Shown: piece by piece, positions 23,301 through 35,082 of the stretch | How positions within the stretch are numbered: position 1 is the stretch's first letter | Layout: each line of letters begins with the position of its first letter | Assembly: GCA_958299035.1 (NCBI GenBank) | Contig: CATQJL010000001.1 | Span: forward strand, 49,292,461-49,356,460 | Direction: 5' to 3' | Length of the DNA stretch: 64,000 nucleotides | DNA from: Cylicocyclus nassatus | Lineage: Eukaryota; Nematoda; Chromadorea; Rhabditida; Strongylidae | The notes under the pieces: model-generated | The model's input: only the letters and a program-made list of their open reading frames with translations | Database searches by the model: none | Told to the model about the DNA's origin: nothing | Position numbers and translations under genes: made by a program

Positions 23301-26300
23301 ATGGCATATCACTTTGTAGGGCATAGATCGGTGATTCCGAATCTGTCTTCCATATCTGCCAAGGGCCGTTGAAAGTCGAGTTATGGGTTTTTACGTCGAA
23401 AAACTGAATGCACAACTGGGACAAAGTCTTCAAAGACTGCTCAAATGGTCAGGTCTTGATTATCAGACTTCATTCAATGAATACCTTCTGTCTAGTACCC
23501 TCATACTCAACAGTGCTCTATTTGAAGTTTTAACTACTGTTTTTACCTAGATTCTGCATTCATTTTTTGCTCCAAAAAACACTCTTATCTCGGCGCCTAG
23601 GTGCGCTTGGCAGATAGTAAACACAGAGAATCAGCGTTCAGTGCTCTTCAAGTGGTATAGGAATTGGAAAGGCCACTTCGACTAAAGACGCTCCCTTGTA
23701 AGTAAGAAGTTGATAGGGCAAAATTTTCAGGAAACGATACAACTTTTTTCTCTTTCCCATAGCTCACTATAATTTTTGAAAAACTTTTTGCTAAAATTAC
23801 AGGATTTTGGCAGCCCCACTTCAGCCACATTCCCATCGAACACCAATAATTCTTCGGAATTTGAAACATGATAAGTATGGAATGGCAAAATTTCGTAGCC
23901 GTCTTAGTCCCCATTACGCAGGTATAGCTCATACATCTTCTTATATATAAAGCTGAATGTCTGTATGTCTGTCTGTCTGTATGTACATATGTTCCGAATA
24001 GAAAATTTCATTTCTGAATCGATCGGGACCAAACTTTGCACACATACACTTCGGGCCCCGGCGGGTGTCATGGCTACTTTTCGTCATCGATCGATATCGA
24101 TTTTATTGATTTTTTGCAAAGTTTGAGCTACAGGGCTGGGAGTTGGCACAGGGGGGTGATCGAGCATGCTGATTACAAACATATTACTGACAGGTCCGGG
24201 CGGAGCCGGGTTTGCCAACTAATTTCAAACATAGAAATTTGATTGCTCATGGCCGATTCCCTAAGAAATGAAAGTCGTAAAATGAATGCAAGATGAAAAT
24301 CTTGGAACGTCCTCTTGATTTGTTCTAATGGACTAAATGGGCTACAAATAAATTTCCGACCCTGCAGATGATTGATTCGTGACGGTGCTCAGGCATTCCG
24401 CAGCATTGAGGTACCGAATCTTTTTCCAACTTTGGTGTTTTGTTGAAGACGACATTGTTAGTTTAGTAGAAAGAATGAATGAGCGCTAATTAGGGAAGAT
24501 GAAAGGCAGCCTTACTTAGTAGGGTATAGCCGGTCAATATTTACGCATATTTGTTCAAGTTGGTTTGCTTTAGACTGTTAATTATTATCTGCAAAACTCT
24601 TGAAGTGGATATGCAGGAGACCTGTATAGATAATCGAAATGAGGGGCAGTTTCTACATGAGATCATAATGTTGTGAACCAATGTTCCCCTTTTTTTCTTT
24701 CGAACGCATTGGAACTGCCAGAAACCTTGGAGAAGAACGAAACTGTTAGGCTTTGCATGACCATAGCTTTTATTTCAAGAACCTATATTTGTCCAAACCT
24801 TTTTTCAGTGAAGATAAACAAATGCTGAAATCGACATCCCGTATTTTTCGTTTGAATGTATCAACTAGTTTTTCATCGTATAAGCTTTGAAACTGTTAAC
24901 TTAAGTTATGATTTTAATCATAATATGGAAGGGGTGCCACTAATCAATGATACTACCAAATAGGCATGGTCTTCTCTATAATTTTTTTGAAGGAATGATG
25001 GTTAATAAGATTCTAATGGTGTATTATGATGATTACTTTCTTGAGTAACTTCGTGGGCGCTCATGAAAAATAATGTAAATGAGGTTTAGCGATGTTGACG
25101 AAAAGACCTACTGAAACTATTTGTTTGAGTTGCAGTTACTCGCCGTTTTCAAAAAATTGGAGAACGGGGAATATGGGGGTAACTATTTGAAGCAGCATGT
25201 AAATGAAAACAAAAACTAGAATTTTTTTTTGCAAATCTTATCTATAGTTATAGAACCAAATACCTTACGAAAAGTTCAAACAATTTCCTACGGTGATTAC
25301 ATATTTTGAATCCTACGGTGATTTTATATTTTGAACGAGTTTACTGACCAAGAAAAGAAACTGTAGTTATGCTACTTCCAACCCTTTCTATGGTTCACTG
25401 GGGAGCATTTAGGGCACAAAAGTCTTGCTTGGTTTTTTCCCTACGTAACTACCAGAGTTTTAAGGACTTGTAATGAGTGCCTCAAGTTCATTAGTCCTTA
25501 ACTTTGGCGGAATATATATTGCTTAGAAACCATGAGACATCTTCTTCAACATTTGTCTGTTGTGAAAAAAGAGGGAAAGTCTAAATGAGCTAACCGACTC
25601 ATGTATATAAATTGCTACAGTCAGGAAATAATGTTTCGGGGTATGGAGGTGACCGAATTTGGGCGGCAATTTGGCCATTGACATGAAATAGATTTGTTAA
25701 CTATATTGGTACTAATTTATTAGGTTTTTCCGAAAGTTCGTTCGCACCATTTTCAAAAAATCATAACTTTCTCCGTCACAATTATTTTGCGCAATTCAAT
25801 TTTATTAGAAAGCGTAAAGCATGTAGTTTCTAAAAGTAACCTGGAGACTTTCCAACATGCTCAGGTTGCAGTGAAAGAAATGAAAGAACGAGATCATCCG
25901 AAATTCGAAATTTTTAAGCAAGAATTCAAAAAACTAGAAACTGTGCGATAAAATCCAGAACAGCAATCATCCTAAGTTTTTTTATATTTTATTACTAACT
26001 GAGTCAATTGTGCTAATCGAGCTCTTCTTTCAAAGGTTATGATTTTTTGAAAAAAATACCGAAAAATCAATTTCTTAAGAATTCTTAGAAAATTGATTTT
26101 TCGGCATTTCTTTTCAAAAAATCATAACTTTCGAAAAAGACATTCAGCCCAAACTTAACTCATGTATTAATAAAATACAAGAAAACTTAGGATGACAGCT
26201 GTTCTGGATTTTATCGCATAGTTTCTAGATTTTTAGAATTTTTGCTTAAAAATTCCGGTTTTCTGATGATCTCGTTCTTTCATTTTTATCACTGCAACCT

Positions 26301-27029
26301 GAGCATGTTGGAAAGTCTCCAGGATACTTTTAGAAACTACATGCTTCGCTTTCTAAAAAAATTTGAGCTGTGCAAAATCATTGTGAGGGAAGGAAGTTAT
26401 GATTTTTTGAAAGTGGTGCGAACGAACTTTCGGACCAACCTAATATTTTTCTCGCTGATAAAACTTTATACTCAGCTGATACAAAATGGTTGATGCTTAT
26501 TATACTCCTCAAAAAAGTCTAGGCTCTGCAATAGCTACCAAAATCTCATAGATCCTAGACAAACGTCGTAAGACACAATTTCAGCCAACCCAACAATTAC
26601 AAAGCCTAGATTTTTGCAGTAAGGCTGCGACTATTATAGAGAAATTAGCGTTTTTCAAAATTATTACAATATTTTTAAGATTTTCTACCATTGTACCGTT
26701 CTTTTATATGTCGGCCAACCATTATATCATTCAAGAATGCTGTAGCCGCATAAAAGAAAATCAGTCTCTCTGCTTAGATTCTATCTGAACCACTCCTCCC
26801 TCCCCCCTTCCCCCCGCCCCCTGCCCTATTCGGCATATTTCTATTTATGGTACGGCAACTACGGGCAAAACCTCGAGAGATCTACCGTTTCCCACCAAAA
26901 TTTCACGTCTAGCTCCACCTATCGGATTTCTGTATATGGTAAAAGACTAACCTCTTCGTACTGTTGCTGTGCGAGGACACCGAGCATGGCCAGAAGGAGC
27001 AGGGCAAGCAGTCGTGTGAGGCTCTGCAT
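20369..27029 (-). CDS. Probable neuropeptide precursor with GLR-Gly-Lys-Arg repeats
   Basis: Two exons on the minus strand fit together. Exon 1 (27029-26952, 26 codons) encodes a textbook signal peptide (MQSLTRLLALLLLAMLGVLA) then QQQYEE, and ends in phase 0 at a GTTAGT donor. Exon 2 (20524-20369) follows a CATTACAG acceptor, starts in phase 0 with PYPYLPLGYDYP and ends at TAA. Its three KR dibasic sites release two peptides with a C-terminal Gly for amidation: one starting YDPDIFDGG and ending KGLRGLRG, and one reading MPYMNLKGLRG. The precursor would be 77 residues, secreted through dense-core vesicles after convertase cleavage. The intron would be about 6.4 kb and hold a Helitron and two MITEs. 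I do not recognise the peptide family. Exon 2 on its own is convincing; linking it to exon 1 is an inference from phase, strand and content, and a small exon could lie between. Confidence 0.55.
20525..23270. other. Proposed intron, first part; no other gene recognised
   Basis: Several short frames on both strands lack support. The sequence directly upstream of exon 2 (20527-20611, -) is open in the same frame, so an unspliced reading of exon 2 cannot be fully excluded. Confidence 0.4.
23271..23698. mobile_element. Foldback element with TTTAGTCGAAGTGGCC arms
   Basis: AGCGTCTTTAGTCGAAGTGG near 23273 is repeated inverted as CCACTTCGACTAAAGACGCT near 23672; GGTGATTCCGAATCTG pairs loosely with AGAATCAGCG. 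A related arm occurs near 1964 and, more distantly, in the element at 36025-36673. It is non-coding. Confidence 0.7.
23939..24222 (+). mobile_element. Short Helitron (about 284 bp)
   Basis: The 5' end is TC|TTATATATAAAGCTGAATG and the 3' end is GGAGCCGGGTTTGCCAACTAA followed by T, matching the Helitron rule of 5'-TC and 3'-CTRR without terminal inverted repeats or target duplication. The GC-rich CCGGGCGGAGCCGGG segment near the 3' end can form the usual hairpin. A GTCT-rich microsatellite seed lies at 23959-23985. It is non-autonomous and homologous to the copies at 40066-40465 and 50335-51528. Confidence 0.8.
24223..25719. other. Proposed intron, middle part; no gene recognised
   Basis: Low-complexity AT-rich sequence. 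A 25 bp direct duplication (CCTACGGTGATTNNATATTTTG) lies at 25287-25336. Nothing else is supported. Confidence 0.45.
25720..26443. mobile_element. Mariner-like palindromic MITE, AAGAATTCTTAG-core family
   Basis: The ends (TTAGGTTTTTCCGAAAGTTC and GAACTTTCGGACCAACCTAA) are inverted and flanked by TA. The arms meet at a central AAGAATTCTTAG palindrome near 26083. The same core and arms (GAACGAGATCATCCGAAATT) occur in the 44092-44829 element, so the two belong to one family. Confidence 0.88.
26444..26951. other. Proposed intron, last part
   Basis: No further feature was recognised apart from a C-rich tract at 26797-26824. Confidence 0.4.
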
Positions 27030-28457
27030 AGTTATATAATGTATGGGGCTGAATGGTGGCGATGGCCGATAGTCGCCGCGCCGGAATTCGCCACGCCCAT
27101 CTCGTTTGACTGGATTCAGTGGCTTCGCGCAAGCACTCTCGCGAAGAACCAAAGATGTTCGGAGGATTGGGGTGGAAAAGAGGACATCTCGGATGGTTTC
27201 GACCATCTTTTTGACCTTGAGAACTATTTTAGACCACTAGTTTGGGTTAGCAGTCCTGCTTCCAGTACATAACAGACGTTAAATGAACTCGTTTTTCTGG
27301 AAACCACGGCGGAAGCATAGGAGTGGACGGAAAAATGGGAGGAATAGTCGCTTTGTCAATATGGTTCTTAAGACTAATTTATGCCTGTAAGCTGTTATTA
27401 CTTATAAGAATAGAAAGATTTGCTTTTATTTAAAAAAACTAGAAGATTATTCAAGCTTTCATCAATAGAAATGCTCTATAAACATTTTGTTCACAAAAAA
27501 TTAATCTGTTATCATTGAATTACAGTATCCTTATCTTTTGGAAATTTGGAGAGTGTTTTGAACATTTATGAACGTTGTTTATAAGATTTTTCGTTTCACA
27601 AGCGAAAGTTTTGAGAAGCTAAGAAAGTAAAGTAAGATATCCAGCGCATACTCTAAAATCAGTGCCGTCATTCTCCCACTTACTGTTGATAAAATTGTTC
27701 ACAGAGGTATGTATTTCACAAATAATTCGGTCCCGATGCTAAATAAATTTTTGAAATTTATCGACAAGATAGCCGCACAGTGAATCCCTCACAGTTAGAG
27801 ACTCTTCAATGTACAGTACACATTCAAAGCAAAATGTTACGACTATAAAATGGCTTTTACATTCTCGACCATTTTAAGTGCAGGCTGCCCACTTTGCAGC
27901 CTTTCATTTCGTGAACGTTATGAAACTTGAAAAAAGCTCGAAATTGTTTGGACACAGACAATAGATGTGAAACAAGACAAGGCAGTGTGCTTACCCAAAA
28001 CAGGAGAGTGGAAACATATTTTAGATCAACCTTACACCTTATAGTTGGGCCAATCAGAGTTTTGAGTGAATGACATTAGTTGACGCTTCCGTTAGTTTCC
28101 GAATAATAAATCATCTAGATCATTTTCTTCACAGACTCTGAGTATATCAGATCGGCTCAAAGTCTTCAACTGCTCTTTTGGAAATTTGTAGTTACGTGCA
28201 GCCTTGGCGGATTTTCTCCTGTTAACTTTGTCATAAGTATGAAGCAATGGCGGTCCCATGTGCTTTCCGTTCAGGGAGGGAGGGGAGGAGGAGGGGGGGG
28301 GGGGGGGAGGAGGAGAGACAAGGGAGGAATCTCTTAAAGAAGGTGCATGGATTTAGCCATCGCTGTGAAAGATTTTTTTGAGGTGCTTCAAACTATTTTA
28401 CGTGCACGTAACACCAAAATTCTAATATAAGGGGAAGAAGCCCCGAAAATTTCTATA
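27030..28457. other. Intergenic; possible promoter of the neuropeptide candidate
   Basis: Upstream of the ATG at 27029 the minus strand stays open to about 27206 but encodes nothing recognisable. The sequence ATTATATAACT lies only a few bases before the ATG, too close for a TATA box of this start. A G homopolymer lies at about 28288-28307. Confidence 0.4.
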
Positions 28458-30749
28458 TTAGGTTGGAAAGAAAAGAATGGCGCTTTTTCCGGTTTGTTAG
28501 CTAAAATTGGTATTACTCAGGAACTACAGCATGTCAAAACCCAAATTTCATGATTGATGTCTCGAAGGTTTGTAGTAACGCGTTGTAGCGCCGGAAGTGC
28601 CGCATAGCGATAGTTCGCCTGTACTTCAACCAATCCGCATTCTAGTTTGAATATTTGGAATCAGCGCCTTCTGATCTATCTAAAAGTGCTTTTAAAAATT
28701 TCAAAATCCTGTGCAAGATTTTTTTTGGGCCTTCGGCGATATAAACGCATCGTCGCGTTGGTATCGCCGCTTCGGCATAACTTTTTTCAACTTGAATCTA
28801 TTGAATTCTAGTTTGAATATTTGGAATCAGCGTTCCCTAATCTACCCAAATAACCTTTTAAAAATTTTGAAATCTTGATTTCAAATTTTTTTGGCTCCAT
28901 GCCGGAGGCGAACTAAACGCTTCGTCGCGCTGAATGTGCCGCATTACTGTAACTCGGTTCAAAGTTCTTCGACAAGAATTTTGATTTGATATTTGAAACC
29001 GGTATCTTTTTGTCTACTCATAAGTCAATCCAAACTTGATAATTTCATTTGCTTTGGTATTTTTTTTACATTATCGACGGATAATGACTGCGATATAAAC
29101 GCCATGAAGCACCGAAAAAGCGGGATTGCTGTAGCTTTCTTTTTCTTCTGCATATCAAATTTCTATACGAATATTCGGAACCAGCGAAGTCTGAGCTATC
29201 CAATCATATAACTAAAGCTGAAAAAATCAAAAAAAAAATCTTCACTCTGTGCTCTAGATTTTGGTTGGTCCCACGTATCTTCATATTTAGCCAGGCTGGC
29301 TCAGGCCTTGGCTGCAGTGACCTCACCGTATTGATTTATTATCATAGTCACATCAATCTGTTGGTAGGATGTGAAAGTGGAATTGATACCTTCATCCATA
29401 CACTTCGGAGAAATTAGGAACTGTGGAATTTGTTTTTAAATTTTTAAAATTTTCATAGTACTTATCCGATTTTAAAAAATCATCTGTTTGAGACATTATT
29501 TGCCATACTTTGAAACTCGTCCATGATAATTGGAGTTTAAAATTTTGAATCTTGGAAATTTTCATAAAACGTCTCCGATTCTATAATTCGCCTGGCTTCA
29601 GTTTTATTTTTGAAATTTAAAAAATGGAACATCATTCTTAATACCAAAAAGAATGCAGTAGTGTGTATTCATGAAAAATAGACAAAACAATATTTATAAA
29701 ACAACTATACACAACCGAAATGTATTTACAAATATGTTTACAAACCTGGTGTTCACAAAACAGCATAATTACAAGATCGCAAAACACATCCAAACAACAA
29801 AACAACAATTCCTATTTACAGAAATAATACAAGGAGATCTTTACAAAATATATTTATAAAACGCAGAAAAATCTTCACAAAAAGTATATTTACAAAACAC
29901 AGAAAAATTAGATGTTTACAATATGTACATTAAAATAGTTCTGCTTCGTTGTTTGATTTCGATGTTTCATACTCACTTAATTATTCCTCATCAAAATCAA
30001 ACACCGAAGCAGAGGTCGAGGCATGCACTAGATGAGGCAGCTGGTGCGTCTGCCTCGAACAAAGTCATCAGCCTTCTAGACGGCGTTGTTTCCAACGCCG
30101 CTGTAGCTGAACGCAGCCTTCGCACTCGTGAATTCAAAGCTGCTTGGAGCCGAAGCGACGATACCAACGCGAAGATGCGTTTATATCGCCGAAGGCCCCG
30201 AAAAAAAAATCTTTACGCACAGAATTTTGAAATTAAAATCACTTTTAGATAGACCAGAAGGCGCTGATTTCAAATATTCAAACTAGAATGCGATTGGTTG
30301 AAGTACAGTCGAACTATCGCGGTGCGGCACTTTCGGCGCGAAACGTGTTTAAATCGTAGGATTTCAAGGCGGCAGTGTGGGTACTGTAATAACTGTATGT
30401 ATGGGCGAGCACAGGACCAAGAGGGGCGGAGTTTGCCATTCTTAATTTTTTTTTATTTCTATCGCAAAAAAAATATGGCAAGGGCACATATGGATAAGTG
30501 CATGTGTTTGCTACATGCTGGAGCAAGTGAGAGATTCGCGGGATTTTTTGGTGCGAAAATCCGATTTTTGGCACTTTAAGTTGCTATTATGTTTTGGTCT
30601 TGAACTTTGGGTAAACAACGACTTAAGCCAATGTTCGGAAGCCATCTTGTAGAGCTTGCATTGCGCTATCGATTGATATCCTTCGAATACTTTTTCCAAT
30701 TGGTCCTTTTGCTCTGCTGTAAAAAAACGCATTCTTTTCTCCGACCTAA
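28458..30749. mobile_element. Large (2.3 kb) foldback transposon, mariner-like ends
   Basis: Left end TTAGGTTGGAAAGAAAAGAA; right end read inverted TTAGGTCGGAGAAAAGAATG. Long inner arms pair: 28575-28775 (GCCTTCGGCGATATAAACGC) with 30129-30345 (GCGTTTATATCGCCGAAGGC). A minus-strand frame just inside the right end (30511-30732, MRFFTAEQKDQLEKVFEGY) may be a remnant of an element-encoded protein. Target-site TA is clear on the left only. Between the arms lies an A-rich spacer. Confidence 0.75.
29650..29932. repeat. A-rich degenerate TTTACAAAA repeats
   Basis: Within the foldback element, about 280 bp are strongly A-biased on the plus strand, with many copies of TTTACAAA or TTCACAAA. A near-duplicate of about 32 bp (ATATTTAYAAAACRCAGAAA) occurs at 29849 and 29885. 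Confidence 0.6.
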
Positions 30750-30961
30750 CACAAGGCTAATTTGAAGTTCAAAAAAAATTGTAAGTTATTTTGATTACTT
30801 ACAAGTGTAAAGAAGTCACTTGAACATTTTTACAACTCTTGTAAATAACTTAAAAAATTTTGCGACCCACTTTCGGGAAGGTGGGTGGATAGCCCCTGAC
30901 TCTCCCCTCGCTACGCCACTGGCATGTATGAGATCATGAGCGTGTGGCAGTATTTAAGCTC
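30750..30961. other. Spacer between two mobile elements
   Basis: It contains an imperfect hairpin (GTAAGTTATTTTGATTACTTAC near 30780). It also holds the CTCGCTACGCCACTGGC boundary-like motif near 30910 that recurs near 61430. Confidence 0.4.
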
Positions 30962-31411
30962 TCTTTATCTTTATCTTTATCTTTATTGATACGCCTTATA
31001 ACTAACACGTGAGGTAAACATCCAAAAAAGATGAACCTGAAGCACGAGTATCTGCTGAAGGAAAATATAAAGTAGAGAACATCAAACAAAAACAAAAAAC
31101 ATATAGAAAAGCTAAAAAACAAAAAACAAACAGAGGAAATAGGGGATGAAACAGCAGAAAAACGGAACATAAACAATGACAACAAGTATGCAGAAACAAA
31201 ATCCCAATCAGGAATGAGGACGACTGGCAAAAGAACAGCATTTTGTCAAAGTTTGACAGAGAGCACCTTGACCAAGTAATCTATTTGAATCCGCCAATAC
31301 TCTGAAGGTAAAGAATCTCGCACGAAGGAGAGTCTTGGCTGAGGGAACTCTCAATTTAAGCGAACATCCTCTAGTTCTGGAGGAAGAAATAAAAATTTCG
31401 AGAAATCAATC

Positions 31412-32474
31412 TTACAGCCACCGTCTAGTATTCTTGAACTTTATAAGGTGAAATACCATTGTACCAAATTCAACGATAGGGCGGACATACACCTTGTGTG
31501 CTTTAATTAAGACTCCAGGGCTTGAGGTTCGCAGTGTCTTGAAAAGGTTATAAGTTCGGAAAAGTGCTTTAAAAACAATGCTGTTGTAGTGGGCGGTAAA
31601 CTGAAGTTTAATGGAGAAGGTGAAGCCCAAACCTTTTACTTCCTGGATACGGGTCAAATCATACCCACTGATAGTATAGGAAGATTTGACTTTTTCAACT
31701 CCCAAGGACATAACTTTGGTTTTCAGTGGAGCTAGGGGTAACTCATAGTTCTCAGACAACTGACACACCATGTCAATACATGACTGTAAAGCTTCAACGT
31801 CGGGTGTGCTATGGATGACCTTGTAGATTTTTATATCATCCGCATACATGACACAGCCAACACCCCTGCTTTCAATTTCGGGTAAGTCAAAAGTGTAAAT
31901 GAGAAACAAGAGGGGGGAAAAGGCTCCACCCTGAGGCACTCCACTGGAAATGGAGTGAATTTCGGTGTAATCATCACAAACCCGAAGTTGGAAAGTACGA
32001 TTGATCAAAAAATTCTCAATCCGTTTGCACGTCAAACCCTGAACTTCAACCATCCTGAGCTTAGACAACAGTTTGAAAGTAGGAACTTTATCGAATGCAT
32101 TGGAAAAGGTCAAGAAATACGACATTTGTTTGGTGACGTTTATCAGCCTTCTGATGTCCAGTCATTCATGGCAGTTAGCATAGCGGTCTCAACAGATCTA
32201 CCTTTACAAAATCCATGCTGACTAGAAGGGATGATGGAGTGTTTTTCGAGATGAGAAGTAATATGTTCCTTCAAGATTTTTTTCGAATGTACGTGCAAAA
32301 ATAGACGTTATGTTTACGAGTCGATAATATTTTTGGGTTTTTATACGGCGGTTTTTTGGGGATAGGAGTAAAAAGGGAATGTTTCCACCTTTGAGGTACT
32401 TTCCCTCTCATGTAAGATATGTTGAAAAGATATTCCAAAGCAAAACCAAGCTCGGGAAGAACTTTTTTTAACAC
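31412..32474 (-). pseudogene. Reverse transcriptase domain of the CR1-like element
   Basis: Two frames carry RT motifs in order: the fingers segment GKVPQRWKHSLFTPIPKK (32474-32271), then FSNAFDKVPTFKLLSKL, SGVPQGGAFSPLLFLIY and the catalytic MYADDIKIYK (32125-31412), followed by the thumb-like region. A frameshift near 32126-32270 joins the two pieces, so the protein is not intact. An aspartate motif and YADD are present, so the source copy was an active polymerase type. Confidence 0.9.
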
Positions 32475-33018
32475 GTTTCGGACCGCGAAATCGCGCGCGA
32501 CGAAAAAGAGTGTTCTTTTAACCGTTAGCCAACAAAGGGACGTTATTTTGAAGACTGTGTGCTACATCTGTAATGACCATGTCGGATAAGCTCTATACCC
32601 AAAATTCCAAGTGAATTGGAAGTGTTTGAATTTTGCCACTTGAGAAGGACTTCTGTGCTTTTCTGAAGGATAGGAACAACAACTCAGTTTCTGATAGTAT
32701 CCAAAAGTATTTATGTTGTGGACCGTACACATCAGTATTTAAACTACGGTTTTCTCTTTGATATCGAAGCAAAGGGAAGTTGCGACGTCGCACACGTCCT
32801 TCGCGTTGTCGCATTTCGTTGCAACTGTTGTTCGATTTGTGCTCATATCTCCTAAACAAATATCGATGGCACAACTCTACAAAGTCACTTAAAAAGTAGA
32901 AGCAGCTAGTCCTTTGATTTGATAACCATGGACTAAAAGAAAACCTCCTGTAAACGTTAAGAAAATCCTTCAAAGCAGGGTGCTGCACCATGTGCAGCAC
33001 CGGTCCGAAACGTGTTAA
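32468..33018. mobile_element. TTAA-flanked insertion with CACGTTTCGGACCG inverted ends
   Basis: The segment starts TTAA-CACGTTTCGGACCG and ends with CGGTCCGAAACGTG-TTAA, a 14 bp perfect terminal inverted repeat between duplicated TTAA. It sits inside the reverse-transcriptase frame. The host element resumes on either side (PLFF before, KKVLPELGFALEYLFN after), which fixes the borders. TTAA duplication is a piggyBac trait, but the CACGTTTC start is not the common piggyBac CCC start. A 148-codon minus-strand frame (33039-32593) begins outside it and has no recognised domain. Confidence 0.8.
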
Positions 33019-33045
33019 CAAAAAATAGGGGAACTCCATCCGGGG

Positions 33046-33596
33046 TTATGAAAAAGAGCTAGGACATTTTTCAAGGATGCGAATGATTTTTTCTCTAGGA
33101 AACCAAACTGATTTGTCCATGTCCAGATACCGAGGAGATGGGTTCAATTCTACAAATGAATTATGACCACAGACCCTTACAAATTCTTGAGCTAAGAGGT
33201 TAGCCTTATCCTTGTTTAAAGATAAAGCCATGCCAGAGTTATCAACTAAGGGATAGTTGAATGTCTTGTCACTAACAATAAGGTGTGACCTCATGTAACG
33301 AAAGAAGCCATTTACATTTTTTGACATAATAAGTTTTTTCTCAAGATTGACATAGTACTTGTTCGAAGCCTTGAGAACTTTTTGTTGAAATTCTCAAAAG
33401 CCCTCCATGCATCAGTTTCTCCACTACGAACAGCTGATGTCCAAAGCCGATCACGCTTATTGATCATATTGATTAGATAGGCTGGTAGTCTATGTTGACT
33501 TTCATGGACTTCACGTAATGGGACAAACATCTCTACCGCATGCTGCAAAACAGCGAGAAAAAGTTCATACATATCATTGACAGAGCTTAAAGGCAT
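33046..33596 (-). pseudogene. Endonuclease-RT linker region of the CR1-like element
   Basis: Two overlapping frames (33596-33312 and 33327-33046) carry the usual linker between endonuclease and RT: FVPLREVHESQHRLPAYLI, NFNKKFSRLRTSTM and then SKNVNGFFRYMRSHL, the last common in CR1/Jockey-type proteins. They are separated by a frameshift. Confidence 0.8.
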
Positions 33597-33776
33597 GAAG
33601 CAGCCTAGCCAATCAACAGGTATTCCCGGGCAACAGAGTAATTGACTTCTTCAAAGTCCCTCACAAACCTTAGACGTGCAGGTTTGTATGGCACATATAG
33701 GGAACATTTGACCGAAGCGTGATCACTGGCTCCAATTGGGGCGGAGGTGGCAACATCACCCACATTGTTATCACGA

Positions 33777-34637
33777 TTAAAAAAATAAAGTCAAGGGTTG
33801 AATGTCCTCTAGTTGGCTCAAGAACGTACTGGCAAAAGTATGTGTGGTGATGTAACTTGAAAACACTTCACTGGAGCGTGAGCCGATCTCTTTAGAGAAA
33901 AAAATCGATATGTGGAAGATTGAAATCTCCCAGCAACTTCGTGGGTCCTTCAAAAGTCGAAAATCGCTAAACGCCTTAGTGAATGTGATAAAATTACTAG
34001 CACTGCAATCAGGTACCCTGTAGATCAAAATAAAGCGTATAGATTGCCCAGAGATCAAGAGGTCACACACGAGGATTTCATGAGATGCAGTTATCGATTC
34101 AGAAAAAATGACATTCAAGGACAAAGTTTTTCGGATCAGAATGGTAACTCCACCCCCTTTACGACGTCTATCACATCTATAACTAGAGTAAGTAGATGAC
34201 ACAATACCCAGAAGGGAAGCTATCTCATTCCTTGGTTTGAGCCAAGTTTCAGTAAGAAATATGATATCGTAATGCTCTTTGCAAATTCTCAAAATTAGGT
34301 CGTCCGCGCTTCTGACTAAAGAACGCACATTGGATAGACAACAAAACAATCGAGTCATAAAGGCCGAGGATAAGCATTCAGTTTTCGAAACACCAGCAGA
34401 AGGAGAAGACACAGACACAGAATTATGACTTTGTGACGATAAAGCAATAGAAGATAAATGGTGAGGCTCATTGGATTTAGTGCTGGTGTAAGATTTGGAC
34501 TGACGTTCCTCTCTGAGACGGGCTCTGACTTCCTTCGGTAAGGAAGGACGGACAAAGACCCCCTTATCGAACCCCAGCTTAGGGGCTCGAGTGACCATTT
34601 GCTTTTGGTATATACTGCCAGGCAAAACGACTTTCAA
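33777..34637 (-). pseudogene. Apurinic-type endonuclease of the CR1-like element
   Basis: 286 codons. The N-terminal part is the end of ORF1 (KVVLPGSIYQKQMVTRAP, then RPSLPKEVRARLREERQS). The endonuclease starts at FCCLSNVRSLVRSADDLI, with the catalytic-type segment YDIIFLTETWLKP, then YSSYRCDRRRKGGGVTILI and the RFILIYRVPD strand. The C-terminal SDH catalytic part is lost by frameshift near 33780. It nicks target DNA for target-primed reverse transcription in intact relatives. Confidence 0.85.
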
Positions 34638-35082
34638 CGCGGCTTTTGGGGATTCTTCCCCATACGGTAAACGGAAGATGGGAACATTTCACATTCAAAA
34701 AATCCAGAAGGGCCAAAGTGCAGTTGTAATCATGGAAACAGTTCTGAGAAGGGGCAAATTTCACTCGGGCACCAGCGACGATGATGGAGCGCTTCATCTC
34801 AAGATCATTATCTAAAGGTGATTCCATGCGTAACTTACGGTTCTCCTCTTTGAGGTCCTGATTTTCCTTCATGATCGCATCCATTTTTTGATTGAGGTCA
34901 CTGATCTCCCGCTTCGTTTCCAGAAGAATATTGATCAGCAACTTCAAATAAGTAGGAATAGCTTCTTCGGTAGTAATTGTCCTGAGGCGCTCAGTGAGGT
35001 CTAGCGTAGGGGAAGAGGCTTCGAAGCGGTCTCTTTTGACCGGGACGGAAGATGAACGTAGCGGTGACGACATGGAGATCAT
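34579..35082 (-). pseudogene. ORF1-type coiled-coil protein of the CR1-like element
   Basis: 167 codons starting MISMSSPLRSSSVPVKR. A long coiled coil (LETKREISDLNQKMDAIMKE) is followed by an RNA-binding-like segment (MKRSIIVAGARVKFAP, ALLDFLNVKC). The frame shifts near 34600 into the following RPSLPKEVRARL part. It is a nucleic-acid chaperone type protein, not a host gene. Confidence 0.75.
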
